NCBI GenBank assembly: GCA_935421135.1
Contig: OW285188.1
Span: forward strand, 15,105,233 to 15,169,232
Origin: Bugulina stolonifera
Lineage: Eukaryota > Bryozoa > Gymnolaemata > Cheilostomatida > Bugulidae
DNA: 64,000 nucleotides
Reading direction: 5' to 3'
Shown piece by piece: positions 24,801 to 35,042 of this stretch. Position 1 is the first letter of the stretch. Each line of letters begins with the position of its first letter. The position numbers were made by a program, and so were the translations under genes. The notes beneath the pieces are model-generated. The model saw nothing but the letters and a program-made list of their open reading frames with translations. It did no database searches and had not been told where the DNA came from.

Positions 24801-27800
24801 ATTCATAATTTCATTATGCTCAATAGGCATATTCCGAAATTGTACTGGTTCATATGAGGCTGAATTTGATAACCGAATGCAATTTAAGTGTTCAGGCATG
24901 ACTAATGCTTCTCCTAAAGCGGAGTCAGTCTGTTAGTATTGTTACCAGGCACGCCTAGTTGAACGTGATAGCGCGCTTTGTGTTGCTGAATAAAATTAAT
25001 TATTATTGCTGCATGTTGTTGTTTATCTAACGTGTGCGTGCAATATCCGAATATGCCTAATGTACACATATTATACATGTGAGTACATGTTATGTTGTTG
25101 GTGTTTTAGAATTCAAGCTTGACTTTTCAGATTTTTCCAACCTGGTAAGTGTATTGCTATGAGACAAAGTTTACTGGAGAAACATTTATTTGAATTCAAT
25201 ACATTTGAATTTGTTCGTATTGTATTTCAAACTTAAAGAGTTGTTTGTATTTGTCTTTTAATTATCACTGGCTGGATTGCATCTCTATTACTTTGTGCAT
25301 AGTACTATTTTAGTACCTACATGGTTTACTATTATATATTTTATAATAGGAGGAGCTCATTGTTGAATCAGCCATGTTTTTCCTGAAGAATCCAGCCAAC
25401 ATGAAGAGTGTAGCCAGACACTGCCCGAAGCTCAAGTATGTATCTAGTCAAAACAATGTATGAGATACTAACTTACTCTCTATTATTACGAACAACAAAC
25501 TTCCCCGTGTATCGCACCTTCCTATCATCGATGATGTTGGTAATTCAACTGTCCAGCTAGTCAACTAGAAAACAGTATGAACCTAGGCCTATATGTCTAT
25601 CCAGTGTTTTAACAGTTGTAAGCTTTTTGTGATGTTAATGCCTCCTATCACTTACAATGTTTTAGCTCCAGGCATATAATTTCCTTGTCTAGTGAACAAA
25701 ATAATGACATTTACATTGTGTCTATATTATGTCAGGTCTAAATACACTATATTGTATAATAATATACGTTTCTCTATGCACAGGAAACTGTCAGTGGAGT
25801 ATATAGAAGATGAAGATGAAGTGTCGAGGAATACCTCTCCTATGGACTATCATACTGACTTCTTCAGTCAGGCTGCAAAGCTGACAAATCTCGAATATCT
25901 TAACATCAGCTATTTCCTATGTGTAAGTGTCACTCTTTCAACTGATACGGCAAACGTGGTAGGTCAACCAGTTGATCAGCCAGTCGGTCAGTAAGTCAGT
26001 CATTCTACTTATATGATTGAATGTATTGAGTGTAGTTAGCTACCAGCGTCTCGCTGTCTGCTGACATCTCTGTGGTGTATTTGAAGGATATGGATCAGAT
26101 GCTAGTAGATGTTGCTAGTTTGAAAAAGCTGAAGACTTTAATCATGAGAACATTCACCGGCAGGCTGGCTCCAGAAGGTTTGTGTGAATACTAACATGAT
26201 TACTGTGTTGTTTCTGTAATACAGGATGTAGTGGGTGAGATATTCGTAGAAGTACATGTATGTAGATTCTATTTAATCAGTGTTGGTATTACTAACTATT
26301 ATATTTGATAGACCATTAATACTGTTGCAGATCTAACAAAGTTGCTTTCAAAGTTGGCTAATCTAAGACATTTGGACATATGTGGAGCTCAGATATTAAG
26401 AGCAGATACAGATGTAGAGACGTTTCTTCTAGCTGTTGAAAGTGAACCTGAGGCCAACAAGCCCGAGATTGAGATTGTGTTAGGAAGTAAGTAGGAACAT
26501 ATATAAAATGTTGTAGTTTGACCGTGAGCAGCACACGATCCAAAGCTATGCAATGCACTGAACTTGCTGTAGAGACCAAGGGCTGACTTAGCAATGCTTT
26601 ATCACTAAGAAAATCCTCCAACCTTGTTATTATTCAAGTGACCAACAAGTCCGACTACTGTCTGTCTTGTCTATATCATGTAGATAGGTACGAGCTAAAA
26701 GCTAGGTCCGAGTATATATGCCTATCCTAGCTATGCTAGTTGCTCCGGACTTTAGTTGCACAGAGAAACTCCTAGGATAGTCTGAAGAACCATGAATAGA
26801 TATAAAGATGTATCTTTGTTAAAATCCAAATAACAACTGATTGTAATACAAAGCAGCTCCTTTTAGTGATAACTGGCTTCCTTCGCTGGGTCTGAGGGAT
26901 CAATGGGCTATCGGCCTACAAGAATTGCCCATTAATTAATCATTCACAGAAAAACCTCAGACTCGACCATGGGAAAGACGACTAGGACATAAGAATAGGC
27001 ACCCAGGGTCCCATCCAAAAAGTGTTAGCCCTAAATAAATCGGGTAGAGGATTGCCACGTAGGTAATGCTATCATGCAAAACTGATTAATACACAATAAG
27101 TCGACTTTGCACAAAAAGGGTAATTCACAATGGCCTATCAATTGGAATGCATATGTCATTTTACATAAAAATACATGATTTTTAGCCTTGTAGGGTTTCT
27201 AAGTTACGGAGAGTTAAAATTATTGGTACATATTGTAATATGTTTGAATGTACTGAGTATAGCTAGCTACCAGCATATTATTAACATCTGTTGACGTTCC
27301 TGTGGTGTGGTACAAATTTAATTCAATAATTATGACAAATAGGAATATTTTTGTTGATCAAATGACGTTTTATTTAATGACGTTTAATGTTTACTATTGC
27401 GTTTTAGAGTGTGGTCTACCGATTGATGAGGTTACTCGTGTGGGAAGATTCAAGGTCCTCAATGAAAACAGACGTATCCCCTCTGATGACGACAGTGATA
27501 ATTGCTCTTTTGATTACGAGGAAATGTTTTATCATCACTTTATCGGTGAGTAATTACCCATATACAGTCATAGGCAACATCAGTATCTACAATGTATGTG
27601 TATGTGATGGTATGTATTAGTCATATACATGTATAACATCAGTATGTACAATGTATATGTATGGGATGGTATGTATTAGTCATATACATGTACAACATCA
27701 GTATATACAATGTATAATATGTATGCGATGGTATGTGCTCCACATTTATGTTGTGATGCCCAAAAGCTGTAATACTCGTATTTTAATAAACAGATTTTGG

Positions 27801-28236
27801 GATCGATGATGATTGGTCAGATTACTCTGAGGAAGATTTTGATGACCATTTTCTGGACTTCCAAGTAAGTAACTACAGAATATGTACATAAGAGAGCAGT
27901 TTACATTACGTACAATTGTACGTAATGTAAACTGGAACATACATTGTAGTAGTATAGACCTTCAAAGTCAAAGAATTTCCCAAATCCCAACAGCAGGACA
28001 GCTCATTAAGCCTGCCGTGTTTGAAACATTGAGCAAATGTCTGTCTGTCTAGCTGTAGATCTGCTATGCTATCTACAAGGGATAGTGTGTTGTATTGCAC
28101 GCCATACCTTTCCTTCATCAATTGCGGTGTGTAACTTATCTTGTAGCCTATTAACTCTTGCTGAACTATTTTAAGGTTTCCTTCATTGCTGAAAATGTAC
28201 AATACCTGCTCTTGTTTGTTTCAGGAATTCTACTAG
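21810..28236 (+). CDS. F-box / leucine-rich-repeat protein (first of a tandem pair)
   Basis: Fourteen exons: 21810-21888, 22270-22479, 23059-23213, 23548-23585, 23687-23840, 24414-24606, 25110-25144, 25350-25435, 25784-25922, 26087-26177, 26331-26486, 27408-27545, 27794-27864, 28225-28236. They give 518 residues. The N-terminus MLNEDCLLLIFQHLSLKEKI with VCKYWREISKKSW is an F-box, which in other proteins binds SKP1 of SCF ubiquitin ligases. Leucine-rich repeats follow (LSTLNLSDCSF, LETLNLSRNRLP, LRKLNITQCSL, LEYLNISYF, LRHLDICG), the presumed substrate-binding part. The last 60 residues are strongly acidic (DDDSDN, DYSEEDFDDHF). Intron 3 starts with GC (AAG|GCAAGT) rather than GT. The final four-codon exon is uncertain; an alternative last exon lies at 29372-29518. 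Substrate unknown. Confidence 0.85.
22551..22736. mobile_element. MITE-like element, TAGGCATATTCCG family, copy 1 (degraded ends)
   Basis: In intron 2 of the first F-box gene. It starts CCTAAATTGCACTGG and ends GCAATGTCCGAATGTGCCTG. Blocks in the same order as in copy 2 (ACTGGTTYATATGAG, GAATGCAAT, GACTAATG/CAGATGAG region, CTGAATAAAATTAATTA, GTGTGCRYGCAAT) show common origin at moderate identity. Confidence 0.65.
23059..23213 (+). other. exon 3 of the first F-box gene, ending in a GC splice donor
   Basis: The exon reads LSQEKFLVNNLSNCLGLAPK and on to RRFRHLK, then AAG|GCAAGT. The next exon (23548) resumes in frame with NLTLRQ, so the GC donor is required by the coding model. AG|GCAAGT is the usual consensus for the minor GC-AG class. 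At the same position the paralogue (32158) has a normal AAG|GTAGGT. Confidence 0.75.
23280..23515. repeat. degenerate minisatellite in intron 3 of the first F-box gene
   Basis: About six imperfect copies of a 30-40 bp unit with the core CTGTCTGTCCATGTGCTACT then GTACACACTATGT. Copies begin near 23281, 23318, 23356, 23386, 23420 and 23458. The array creates overlapping open frames on both strands that are artefacts of the repeat. Confidence 0.8.
24001..24090. repeat. 16-bp tandem repeat (CACCAAACTGTACCTA), about 6 copies
   Basis: Six head-to-tail copies with single-base variants (ACTTA, CCCA, CTACG). In intron 5 of the first F-box gene, about 70 bp before a tRNA-like element. Confidence 0.9.
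24155..24340 (+). mobile_element. tRNA-derived SINE-like element
   Basis: A polymerase III A box, TGGTGTAGTGG (24170-24180), and B box, GGTTCAAACC (24231-24240), occur in the right order and orientation, about 50 nt apart. A short body follows and the sequence runs into an (AT)n stretch at 24319-24338. I cannot fold an acceptor stem or an anticodon arm around the boxes, so a SINE head fits better than a functional tRNA. In intron 5 of the first F-box gene. Confidence 0.6.
24822..25061. mobile_element. MITE-like element, TAGGCATATTCCG family, copy 2 (intact ends)
   Basis: It begins TAGGCATATTCCGAAATTG and ends CAATATCCGAATATGCCTA, nearly perfect inverted ends of about 19 bp. About 200 bp without coding capacity lies between, and it sits in intron 6 of the first F-box gene. 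The bases at each edge allow a TA target duplication as in Tc1/mariner elements, but this is not diagnostic. Confidence 0.75.
27563..27735. repeat. 59-bp minisatellite, 3 copies
   Basis: Three copies of a 59-bp unit containing AACATCAGTATRTACAATGT and GATGGTATGTATTAGTCATA, in intron 12 of the first F-box gene just before its penultimate exon. Confidence 0.85.
27897..27934. repeat. 38-bp perfect palindrome
   Basis: The half-site CAGTTTACATTACGTACAA (27897-27915) is followed without spacer by its exact reverse complement (27916-27934). It starts about 33 bp into the last intron of the first F-box gene. Confidence 0.95.
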
Positions 28237-28371
28237 ATGTCTTACTGCCATTGCAGAAGGGCCCCTTCCTCTACCAGACTCAACTAACTGTTCCGGGGAA
28301 AATTCTATCCTTTACGAGTTATGAACTAGCCTGTGTAAATATTTTAAATATGTTAGTATTTTATGTACATA

Positions 28372-28867
28372 CTTGCCAAGTTTTTGCTGCTCCAAATAAG
28401 GGGGATTGGGACACCCCATGCCGCCAAGAAAATTGCTATATCTCCCCATGTATATTTAATTAAATTAACAATATAAATAGTTGAATACTTCCTAAAAAAT
28501 ATTGTTTCATTTGCTGAAAAATACATCTTGGTTTCACTAGAAATATCCATAGTTATAATAATCTCAATTCTCAACACTGTCTGTACCCTATCACTGTTCC
28601 GAATAATATTAATTAACCTGCAAGCTGCTTCCACATGCTTGCAGGTTAAAATGCCCCTTCTAACATATGGATCCAGGAATACCTCTAGTGCACCATGTCG
28701 CATGCACTTCTGGGGTTAAGAAACAGCATTGCCCATTGGGAATTATATTTATTGAATTAATTAGCTTTTAGGCTACAATCCATAAATTTAGTAAAAATCT
28801 GGTGGAAATACAGAGCTTTTACCAAAGTGGTGTCCAAATATGGAGTCCCCCCCCCCCACTTGGCAAG
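28372..28867. mobile_element. possible DNA-element insertion with ACTTGCCAAGT ends
   Basis: ACTTGCCAAGT near 28371 is mirrored by ACTTGGCAAG at about 28858. Close inside each end sit similar CTCCA..ATTTGG/GGGACACC-type stretches in mirror orientation, separated on the right by an 11-C run. The interior holds a 12-bp-arm hairpin (28613-28649) and an open frame of about 116 codons on the minus strand with no recognisable family. Boundaries and nature are tentative. Confidence 0.35.
28613..28649. repeat. 12-bp-arm hairpin
   Basis: TTAACCTGCAAG (28613-28624) and its exact complement CTTGCAGGTTAA (28638-28649) flank a 13-nt loop, near the centre of the candidate element at 28372-28867. Confidence 0.85.
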
Positions 28868-29371
28868 TTCGGTTATGTAGCTACATAGTTTTAAGAACAA
28901 CATTTTATACTTCTAAAAGGTTTCTAGTCTTGGCATAACAATATAACATTGCTAATATTATATAATAATATCATTAGTTTGATTTGGTTTGATAAGATTA
29001 AATAAATATAAATTTATTTATTTATCTAATCCTATCTAACCAGATTAAACTATTATTAGCTTCACCATAGTATAAATGTTAATTATAATTAGTTTAGCAC
29101 TGTATTTATTGTCTAACTTTAAATTTATACAAAAAGATTTCTATGAAACTAGATAATAATAATTAATATTACATAGTGCATGTTAATATGCATATAAACT
29201 AACTTCTGAGTTGGCTTTGTAATGCAGTCTAAGCTGTATATTATATCTATTATATTTTATATTGTACTTAATAGTATTTGTGCTTTGTTTAAAGTTTTAT
29301 TTTGTCTCAGTGTCTACTGTTCATCTTATTCGTAATACCAATATATTATTTTATTTTAAACTTCCATTTAG

Positions 29372-29518
29372 GTTGCTTGTCTGTCTTCACTAGACCATCT
29401 GGCTGAGGTGCTAAACAATATCAATTTACATGGAAGACAAACATGGTGGAATACTTCATTTAGCTTTGGGATGATTAGAGATGCACTAACCCTAGTTAAC
29501 ATAACACTACGATGGTAA
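29372..29518 (+). CDS. alternative terminal exon of the first F-box gene
   Basis: A good acceptor (CTTCCATTTAG) opens a frame of 48 residues plus TAA in phase 0, the phase left by exon 13 (27864). It begins VACLSSLDHLAEVLNNINL, which has LRR-like spacing of leucines. An AATAAA at about 29697 follows. Spliced to exon 13 it would replace the four-codon exon at 28225-28236 and give about 563 residues. A chance open frame of this length is possible but not common in such AT-rich DNA. Confidence 0.4.
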   Translation, partial: VACLSSLDHLAEVLNNINLHGRQTWWNTSFSFGMIRDALTLVNITLRW

Positions 29519-30792
29519 CTTGGAACCAAGGAGTAGCCTCAGGCACTGAAATATCTTTCAATGCCTATATGAAATATAATATTTTTATGAAAGCGGCCAC
29601 TCACAATTTGGAGGAGGTTAGAGATTGGCTTGGTGGGCGGTATCATAGAGGTGCCTTTATGGACGTTATTTCCCGGTAGGTTGATATTCTGCAAGACAAT
29701 AAAACTCCATGAACTACCTGGTTAAAATACAAAACTGCATGAACTACTTGAATAAAACGCAAAGCCCTAAAGCCAGCTTGGTATCCACTGCATAATACCG
29801 CAGCACGAGCACACAAGGAGTTGTCTGCCTTACAATATCGATCTTTTTACTTAAAAAACCGAATGCATAGATTTGGCCAATCAAAAGATGGGTTATATCT
29901 TGTTATAAATGAGAGGTTCCAATTACATGAATTTATGGTTGTTTCCGTTTAAGAACTTTCAACAATTTTAGACACCTTCAACATATATGGCATGACGCGG
30001 CATCAAACTGTGGAAGAATTTCATTTGTATAGCTGGAATATAGTCCTAAAATATGAAATTCTGAATAAGCTGTGTCTCCGTGAGTGTTCAACTAGACTAC
30101 CTATCTATTATGTACATTTAGATTTATTATATATCGGTAATAAACTCCCTGCATAAATCAGCACTCAACAGAATTATTCAACAATTATAATTATAAATCA
30201 AACGAGACTTACCTGTAAGGTGAAGTTTGATAGTAATTCTGCGAACGAATAGCGAAGAAGGTGAACAATGAGTCATTGTTTAGCTTTTGGAGCTATGAGT
30301 GAAGCAGAGAATATAATTTGTTGGGCCATCGCGAATGGTCTCCACGTAGCTACAGTAAGCTTTGAGAGAAGTGAAACTGCTCCCTTAACACGTTGGGGGC
30401 TGGTAGGGGCGGTTGCACGTGCAATCATTTCTACATTCTCGGCAACTTGCCATCCACGTAGCTCAAGTTGTGTGTTTGCTTCACTGATTGTGATTGATTG
30501 ACAATAGGTGTGATGAAATAAATTTAGGTTAATAAAAACTGGTCTTCAGAGGCAAGTAAAGTGTACAAATTGTCTTACCCTTGTTTGGTTCACCCATACT
30601 TTATACACAAAATATAAGCCTATTATAATAGATAGCAACTTTAACCAGAAATATTTTGGTTGAAAGAGTTACGCTATAAATTGGTTTAAACAGGGCTTAT
30701 GCTTCTACGTTTCAATGGCTTTGTATTAACATATAACCTTCGCCCTTTACCATCCAGCCACATCGATGCTTTACTTTGTGTGAAGACTGGAC
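29519..30792. other. intergenic region between the two F-box genes
   Basis: It holds the likely 3' end of the first gene (AATAAA at about 29697) and the 5' side of the second. At 30213-30500 lies a block richer in G+C than its surroundings. It has an open frame of 77 codons (+) that matches nothing I know, and a strong minus-strand donor ACAG|GTAAGT at about 30212. It may be a first exon or promoter of an unannotated minus-strand transcript, or a transposon fragment. Confidence 0.4.
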
Positions 30793-32661
30793 ATGAACGC
30801 ACTAACTAATATGGAAAGGCACGCGAGTAGAGGTGATACTGTGTAAGTAAAGCATAGTATTGTTTTTTTATTTTAGTATTCATTTGTAATACGTATATGT
30901 ATGTATTCCTCTTGTACTAGATATTAGTCTACTGCTGCTTGTGTGATGAGACTTCTGAATCACTTGTTATGGTATTTAATTAGCCTGATTAGAGTTTTGT
31001 ATTGTTTTTATTTACAGAGAAGCTGCTGGACATATAAAAACAACTTCAATAGACGCCTTAAACAATGATTGTATATTGCATATTTTCAGTTTTCTACCTT
31101 TAGGGGAGCTGGTGAAATGTGAGAAAGGTTAGTATTTTATTAATAGCAAAGTTCATTAGAAATGTATTGCCTGAATGTTTACTCTAAAAGTTTAGGATGT
31201 TTGGAATGTTCAATATATAAACACTGAACAGGGTGATGCAAAACAAAGGGGAATAATTTTATTCAAAATTGTGCCGATGCTTTGAAGCTCCGTATTCAGT
31301 TACAGAATAGCATTCAAGTATATATTATTCAATATCCACCCAAATTTATCAATCAAAGATGTGGTTATTATAGCCATAGATACAATATATTATATCTATG
31401 ATTGTAACTAATAACTGCTATCTCTTTGTTTTCAGTAAGCCAAAAATGGAGAGATCTTAGCCTTAAAACCTTAGTTCATGTGAAGGAAATAAAAATGATT
31501 GACCTCATGGACAGCAGAGATGGTCAAAATTCACACTTTGGTGATATCATCAATATTCTACAGCGCACAACTAAATCTCTGACTGATCTAGACCTCAGTA
31601 AATGCTGTATACTACAAGACGCACATCTTGATGAGATCTTTCGTAAGTTGTACAGCATGTAGAAAGAAGCTCCAGTTTTTATCTCAAATCATTTAGTTTT
31701 TGTATTAGTTGTAATTTCTCAGATTTTCTCATTTTCTCACAACTCTTGCTTAGATATTTCATTCATTCATTCATTCATTAAAATAATTTATTAGTTGGAG
31801 TGGTCATGCTATGCTTTTGATATGGGCACAACTGACTATCCATAAGGTAGATTGTCTTGAGAGATCTGCTAGTGAAAGTCAAACATGTCCATGTAAAGTT
31901 ATCATAAGTTGTTTATGAAAAACAAATAATATTGTTATATCTACAATGTAATAGGTTCAATAGATCTCTTACTAAGAATATTAGTAATTTAGAAGGTCAG
32001 TCAAACGATTCTGTTTCGCGTTTATTATTAAAATATTATTTCTTCCATTTTAAGGTTTGGTACCTGCTATTACAAGTCTAAATCTAGATTATATGCCAAA
32101 CCCCATTTCAATCTCCACAGTTTTAGAGACACTGCAGAAACACAATCCTAACATTAAGGTAGGTATCACTCTTGTATATTATATACTGGGCAGCATAAAT
32201 TATACATTATATCAGACTCTTACTCCATATCTACATGTATGTCTATATCTGCCAAGGTCTATTAAAAACTTTATAGTCTTATCAAAGATATTACTGCGTA
32301 GTCGTGTAGCTTCACCTTCAAGTTCTGCATCTCACCTTTTACCTGTTTATGATTGAAACTTACTAATACCCATACCTAATAGGTTCCACCTGTAGCATTG
32401 AAAGTGCATCCCAGTTTATGTGAATGGGTTTCTTTTGAGATATCATGATCTCAAAATAGTTTGTTTGGTTTGTTTATATGTTCAAATTATAATTACAATA
32501 AGCATTGCATTACCCCCATCCCCACTACTAGCTGCAGTGAGTAGGAAATGCCATGTAATAAATATGCCTATGAATACTCTAACTTGTAGAATCTGAGTAT
32601 TAGATATCCTGGAGTTCATAAAGGTGAGCTGGAATCATCCCTTTCTGAAGATGAAAGATAA
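30793..32661 (+). CDS. short F-box / leucine-rich-repeat protein (second of the tandem pair)
   Basis: Five exons, 30793-30842, 31018-31127, 31436-31642, 32055-32158 and 32590-32661, give 180 residues. The F-box IDALNNDCILHIFSFLPL, then KWRDLSLKTL, aligns with the first gene's MLNEDCLLLIFQHLSL and KYWREISKKSW. LDLSKCCI and ITSLNLDY are leucine-rich repeats. Exon borders from the F-box onward carry the same phases as the upstream gene, so the two arose by duplication. Here the frame ends after NLSIRYPGVHKG and a further 12 residues, where the paralogue continues for another 370. An internal KG|GTGAGC-like donor is read through. Either a real short F-box protein or a truncated copy; I saw no further LRR exons downstream. 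Confidence 0.75.
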
Positions 32662-33009
32662 CACTGGACTCATTGTATCATTGACTTCTAATTGCATATC
32701 GTCTCTTTATACATTGACCTCTAGCAATAGACAGGTAACTTTAGTCTTACTATATTCTTCCTCTCTGCTAATCAAATGAATCCCCTATTATTTTAGTAGT
32801 CTAATTTAGATTAATTATTATATTATTATAATTTATTTTACTTTCTCTATCTGATGAAACTTTAATGACTTCAAATGCTATACACAATCACTATTATCAA
32901 TATTCAGCCTGGCAAAGCGCTTTGGGATACGGATATATGGGTAGTTGAGATATTGCACTCACTATTTCACACATTAAATGATTGATCTTTTCTATCTGTA
33001 ATCAATGTA

Positions 33010-33095
33010 CTAGTAGTGCAGTAATGCAGTAGTGTAGTAGTGCAGTAGTGTAGTAGTACAGTAGTGTAGTAGTGCAGTAGTGCAGTAGTGCAGTG
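33010..33095. repeat. simple repeat, GCAGTAGT / GTAGTAGT units
   Basis: About ten short units of TAGTAGTGCAG type, head to tail. The minus-strand open frame across it is a repeat artefact. Confidence 0.85.
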
Positions 33096-33529
33096 GTCAG
33101 ACAGCATAAATAGATTGATACATGACATTATTGTGGTTGACTTTTTAATCTGAACTAATAAAAATTGCAAAAATTGCGTTAGAATTATAATAAAGATGCC
33201 ACAACTCTTCTCTCACATATTATTATTCAGCATGTCCAGTAATTCTACTAACTTGGAACTATTCTATTAAGTTATTGAACTAATAAACAAACAATGATGT
33301 TAGGCTCACTAGATTACAGTAATCTTGGATCTATTGTATTTTGCGAATATTGTTGGATGTAGAGGTATATTACAATTCAGAATACAAGTGTATTTATAGA
33401 TCTAATGAAGATGTAACTGTAACTAACTAACATAGTGTTGAAATGCACCAACATTAGCCCATTCACATTTATATAATACAAGTACCTACTGCAAGTAACC
33501 CTATTGAATGAGAACCACATGAGATTAGC

Positions 33530-34300
33530 AGAACTGGGTCCAAGTCGGACTTCAAGTCAACAAATAATTCTATAATTTGCTGCCTCAAGTCAGGTCTATC
33601 ATCACAAGTCACAAGTCAAGTAGAAATGCAAATCAAGTGGGAGACAACTTCAAAAAATTTTACGTTTTTTAAAATATCGCCTTTTTCTGTTAGTAGACAT
33701 TCTAATCCATGAAAAACCATGCCGAGGTATAGCTGGGCATGTATGTTGTGCAGTTATGGTAAAGCACTAGTTGGTAAATGTAGTAATATTGGCATCATGG
33801 TATTGTACGTTAGTAACAGTGATAGGGTGTTATATAGCCTATAAACATGGTACAGTCCAGCAATTCCAATTTAGTAATTAATGGTAGTGCACATTGTATT
33901 CACTACTTCCACTACTTACATTGTGTACTTGGGACTATGCACTGTGTAGTGTAGTCTCACTACACACAATCCAATTGTTGCCGGCGTTGTGTATCCTTAT
34001 CACTAACCTTGATATACTCCGAGTGCTGCTAGTAGCACTGATAAAGCAAAACTGATTTTATAGGTAGAAAATTGAGACCTGTTTTCCATGTTGGCTATAC
34101 ACTGTACAAAACTTTTATCCGCCAAATTGACTTGGCAGAACCCAAGTCAATGTCACAAGTTATTCATGGGTCCAAGTCAAGTCAAGTGCATTGATGTGCA
34201 AGTCCAAGTCAAGTGTCAAGTCAGCAAGTTATGAAGTCCAAGTCAAGTTGACTTGTGGCTTGCCAAGTCAAGTCAAATCTATGAATTGGACCCAGCTCTG
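33530..34300. mobile_element. CAAGTC-rich inverted-repeat element
   Basis: The left edge AGAACTGGGTCCAAGTC and the right edge GAATTGGACCCAGCTCT are inverted complements (core CTGGGTCCAA). Both flanks inside carry many CAAGTC/AAGTCAAG motifs (33541-33640 and 34140-34275). About 770 bp, no coding capacity. The arrangement fits a non-autonomous DNA transposon with subterminal repeats; superfamily and target duplication not determined. Confidence 0.6.
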
Positions 34301-34642
34301 TGTATATTACATGTATAAGCCCCTTCTCCTACTGCATGACATGTTTTGCAACTCATTGTAGAATTGCCTACCCTTGCTCATTGATGACAAGAGTGGACAA
34401 TTCTCCTTGACTTATCTTATAAATACTACTAAACTAAATAATGACTTACTCCAATATATTTGACTTTAGTTACCTTTAGATAACCTCCGTTGGTTTTGTT
34501 TGATATGTACAATGTATATTATGTACAATCATTGAAATGAACATGTGTACATGTATTAATAGGTAACATTACAATATACATTGCATATAGACAAGATATT
34601 AATATAGTGATTACACATGTATTTTTAGAATTGTGCTTGTAT

Positions 34643-34720
34643 AATATACATGCATATAATTGTTCAAATGCATAATAGACATTATAGCTGGGACACAAAA
34701 ATATCTCTGGTAATTTATAC
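34643..34720. repeat. 78-bp direct repeat, copy A
   Basis: It starts AATATACATGCATATAATTG and matches 35634-35711 at about 75 of 78 positions, same orientation. This copy lies just beyond the 3' end of the cyclase coding region. Confidence 0.9.
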
Positions 34721-35042
34721 TGGATTACTAACTGCACTTGGTAAAATTTTTTAAGCCCGCATAGTCCTCAACTCTAAAATCTAACATAAACACAACATAA
34801 ATGTCCCCTATTTAGGCTAAACATCATTTCATGTTACTACTTCTCTAAGACAAAAATTACCTGAGTTAATACTATATTATTCCTAAAACACTTGTTGTAA
34901 ATATTCTTGAAATATTACAAGTAATGAGCTATGTACAATATAATATAAAAATATTATTAAAATAATTTAGTAAACTGTAGACATTTCATTTCACCAGGTT
35001 AAAATACTATAACTTAGCATACTGATATAAAGTAGAGGATAT

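Larger units (their letters stand above)
32662..35042. other. convergent intergenic region, F-box paralogue / guanylyl cyclase
   Basis: About 2.4 kb with no coding exon that I can support. It contains a GCAGTAGT-type simple repeat (33010-33095), a CAAGTC-rich inverted-repeat element (33530-34300) and one copy of a 78-bp direct repeat (34643-34720). Confidence 0.6.

Noticed and set aside
28353..28703. 116-codon minus-strand open frame
   Set aside because: It lies inside a candidate inverted-repeat element, has no recognisable motif, no plausible exon borders and AT-biased composition.
30268..30501. 77-codon plus-strand open frame starting MSHCLAFGAM
   Set aside because: No similarity that I recognise. 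The minus-strand donor at its edge suggests the other strand is the transcribed one, if any.
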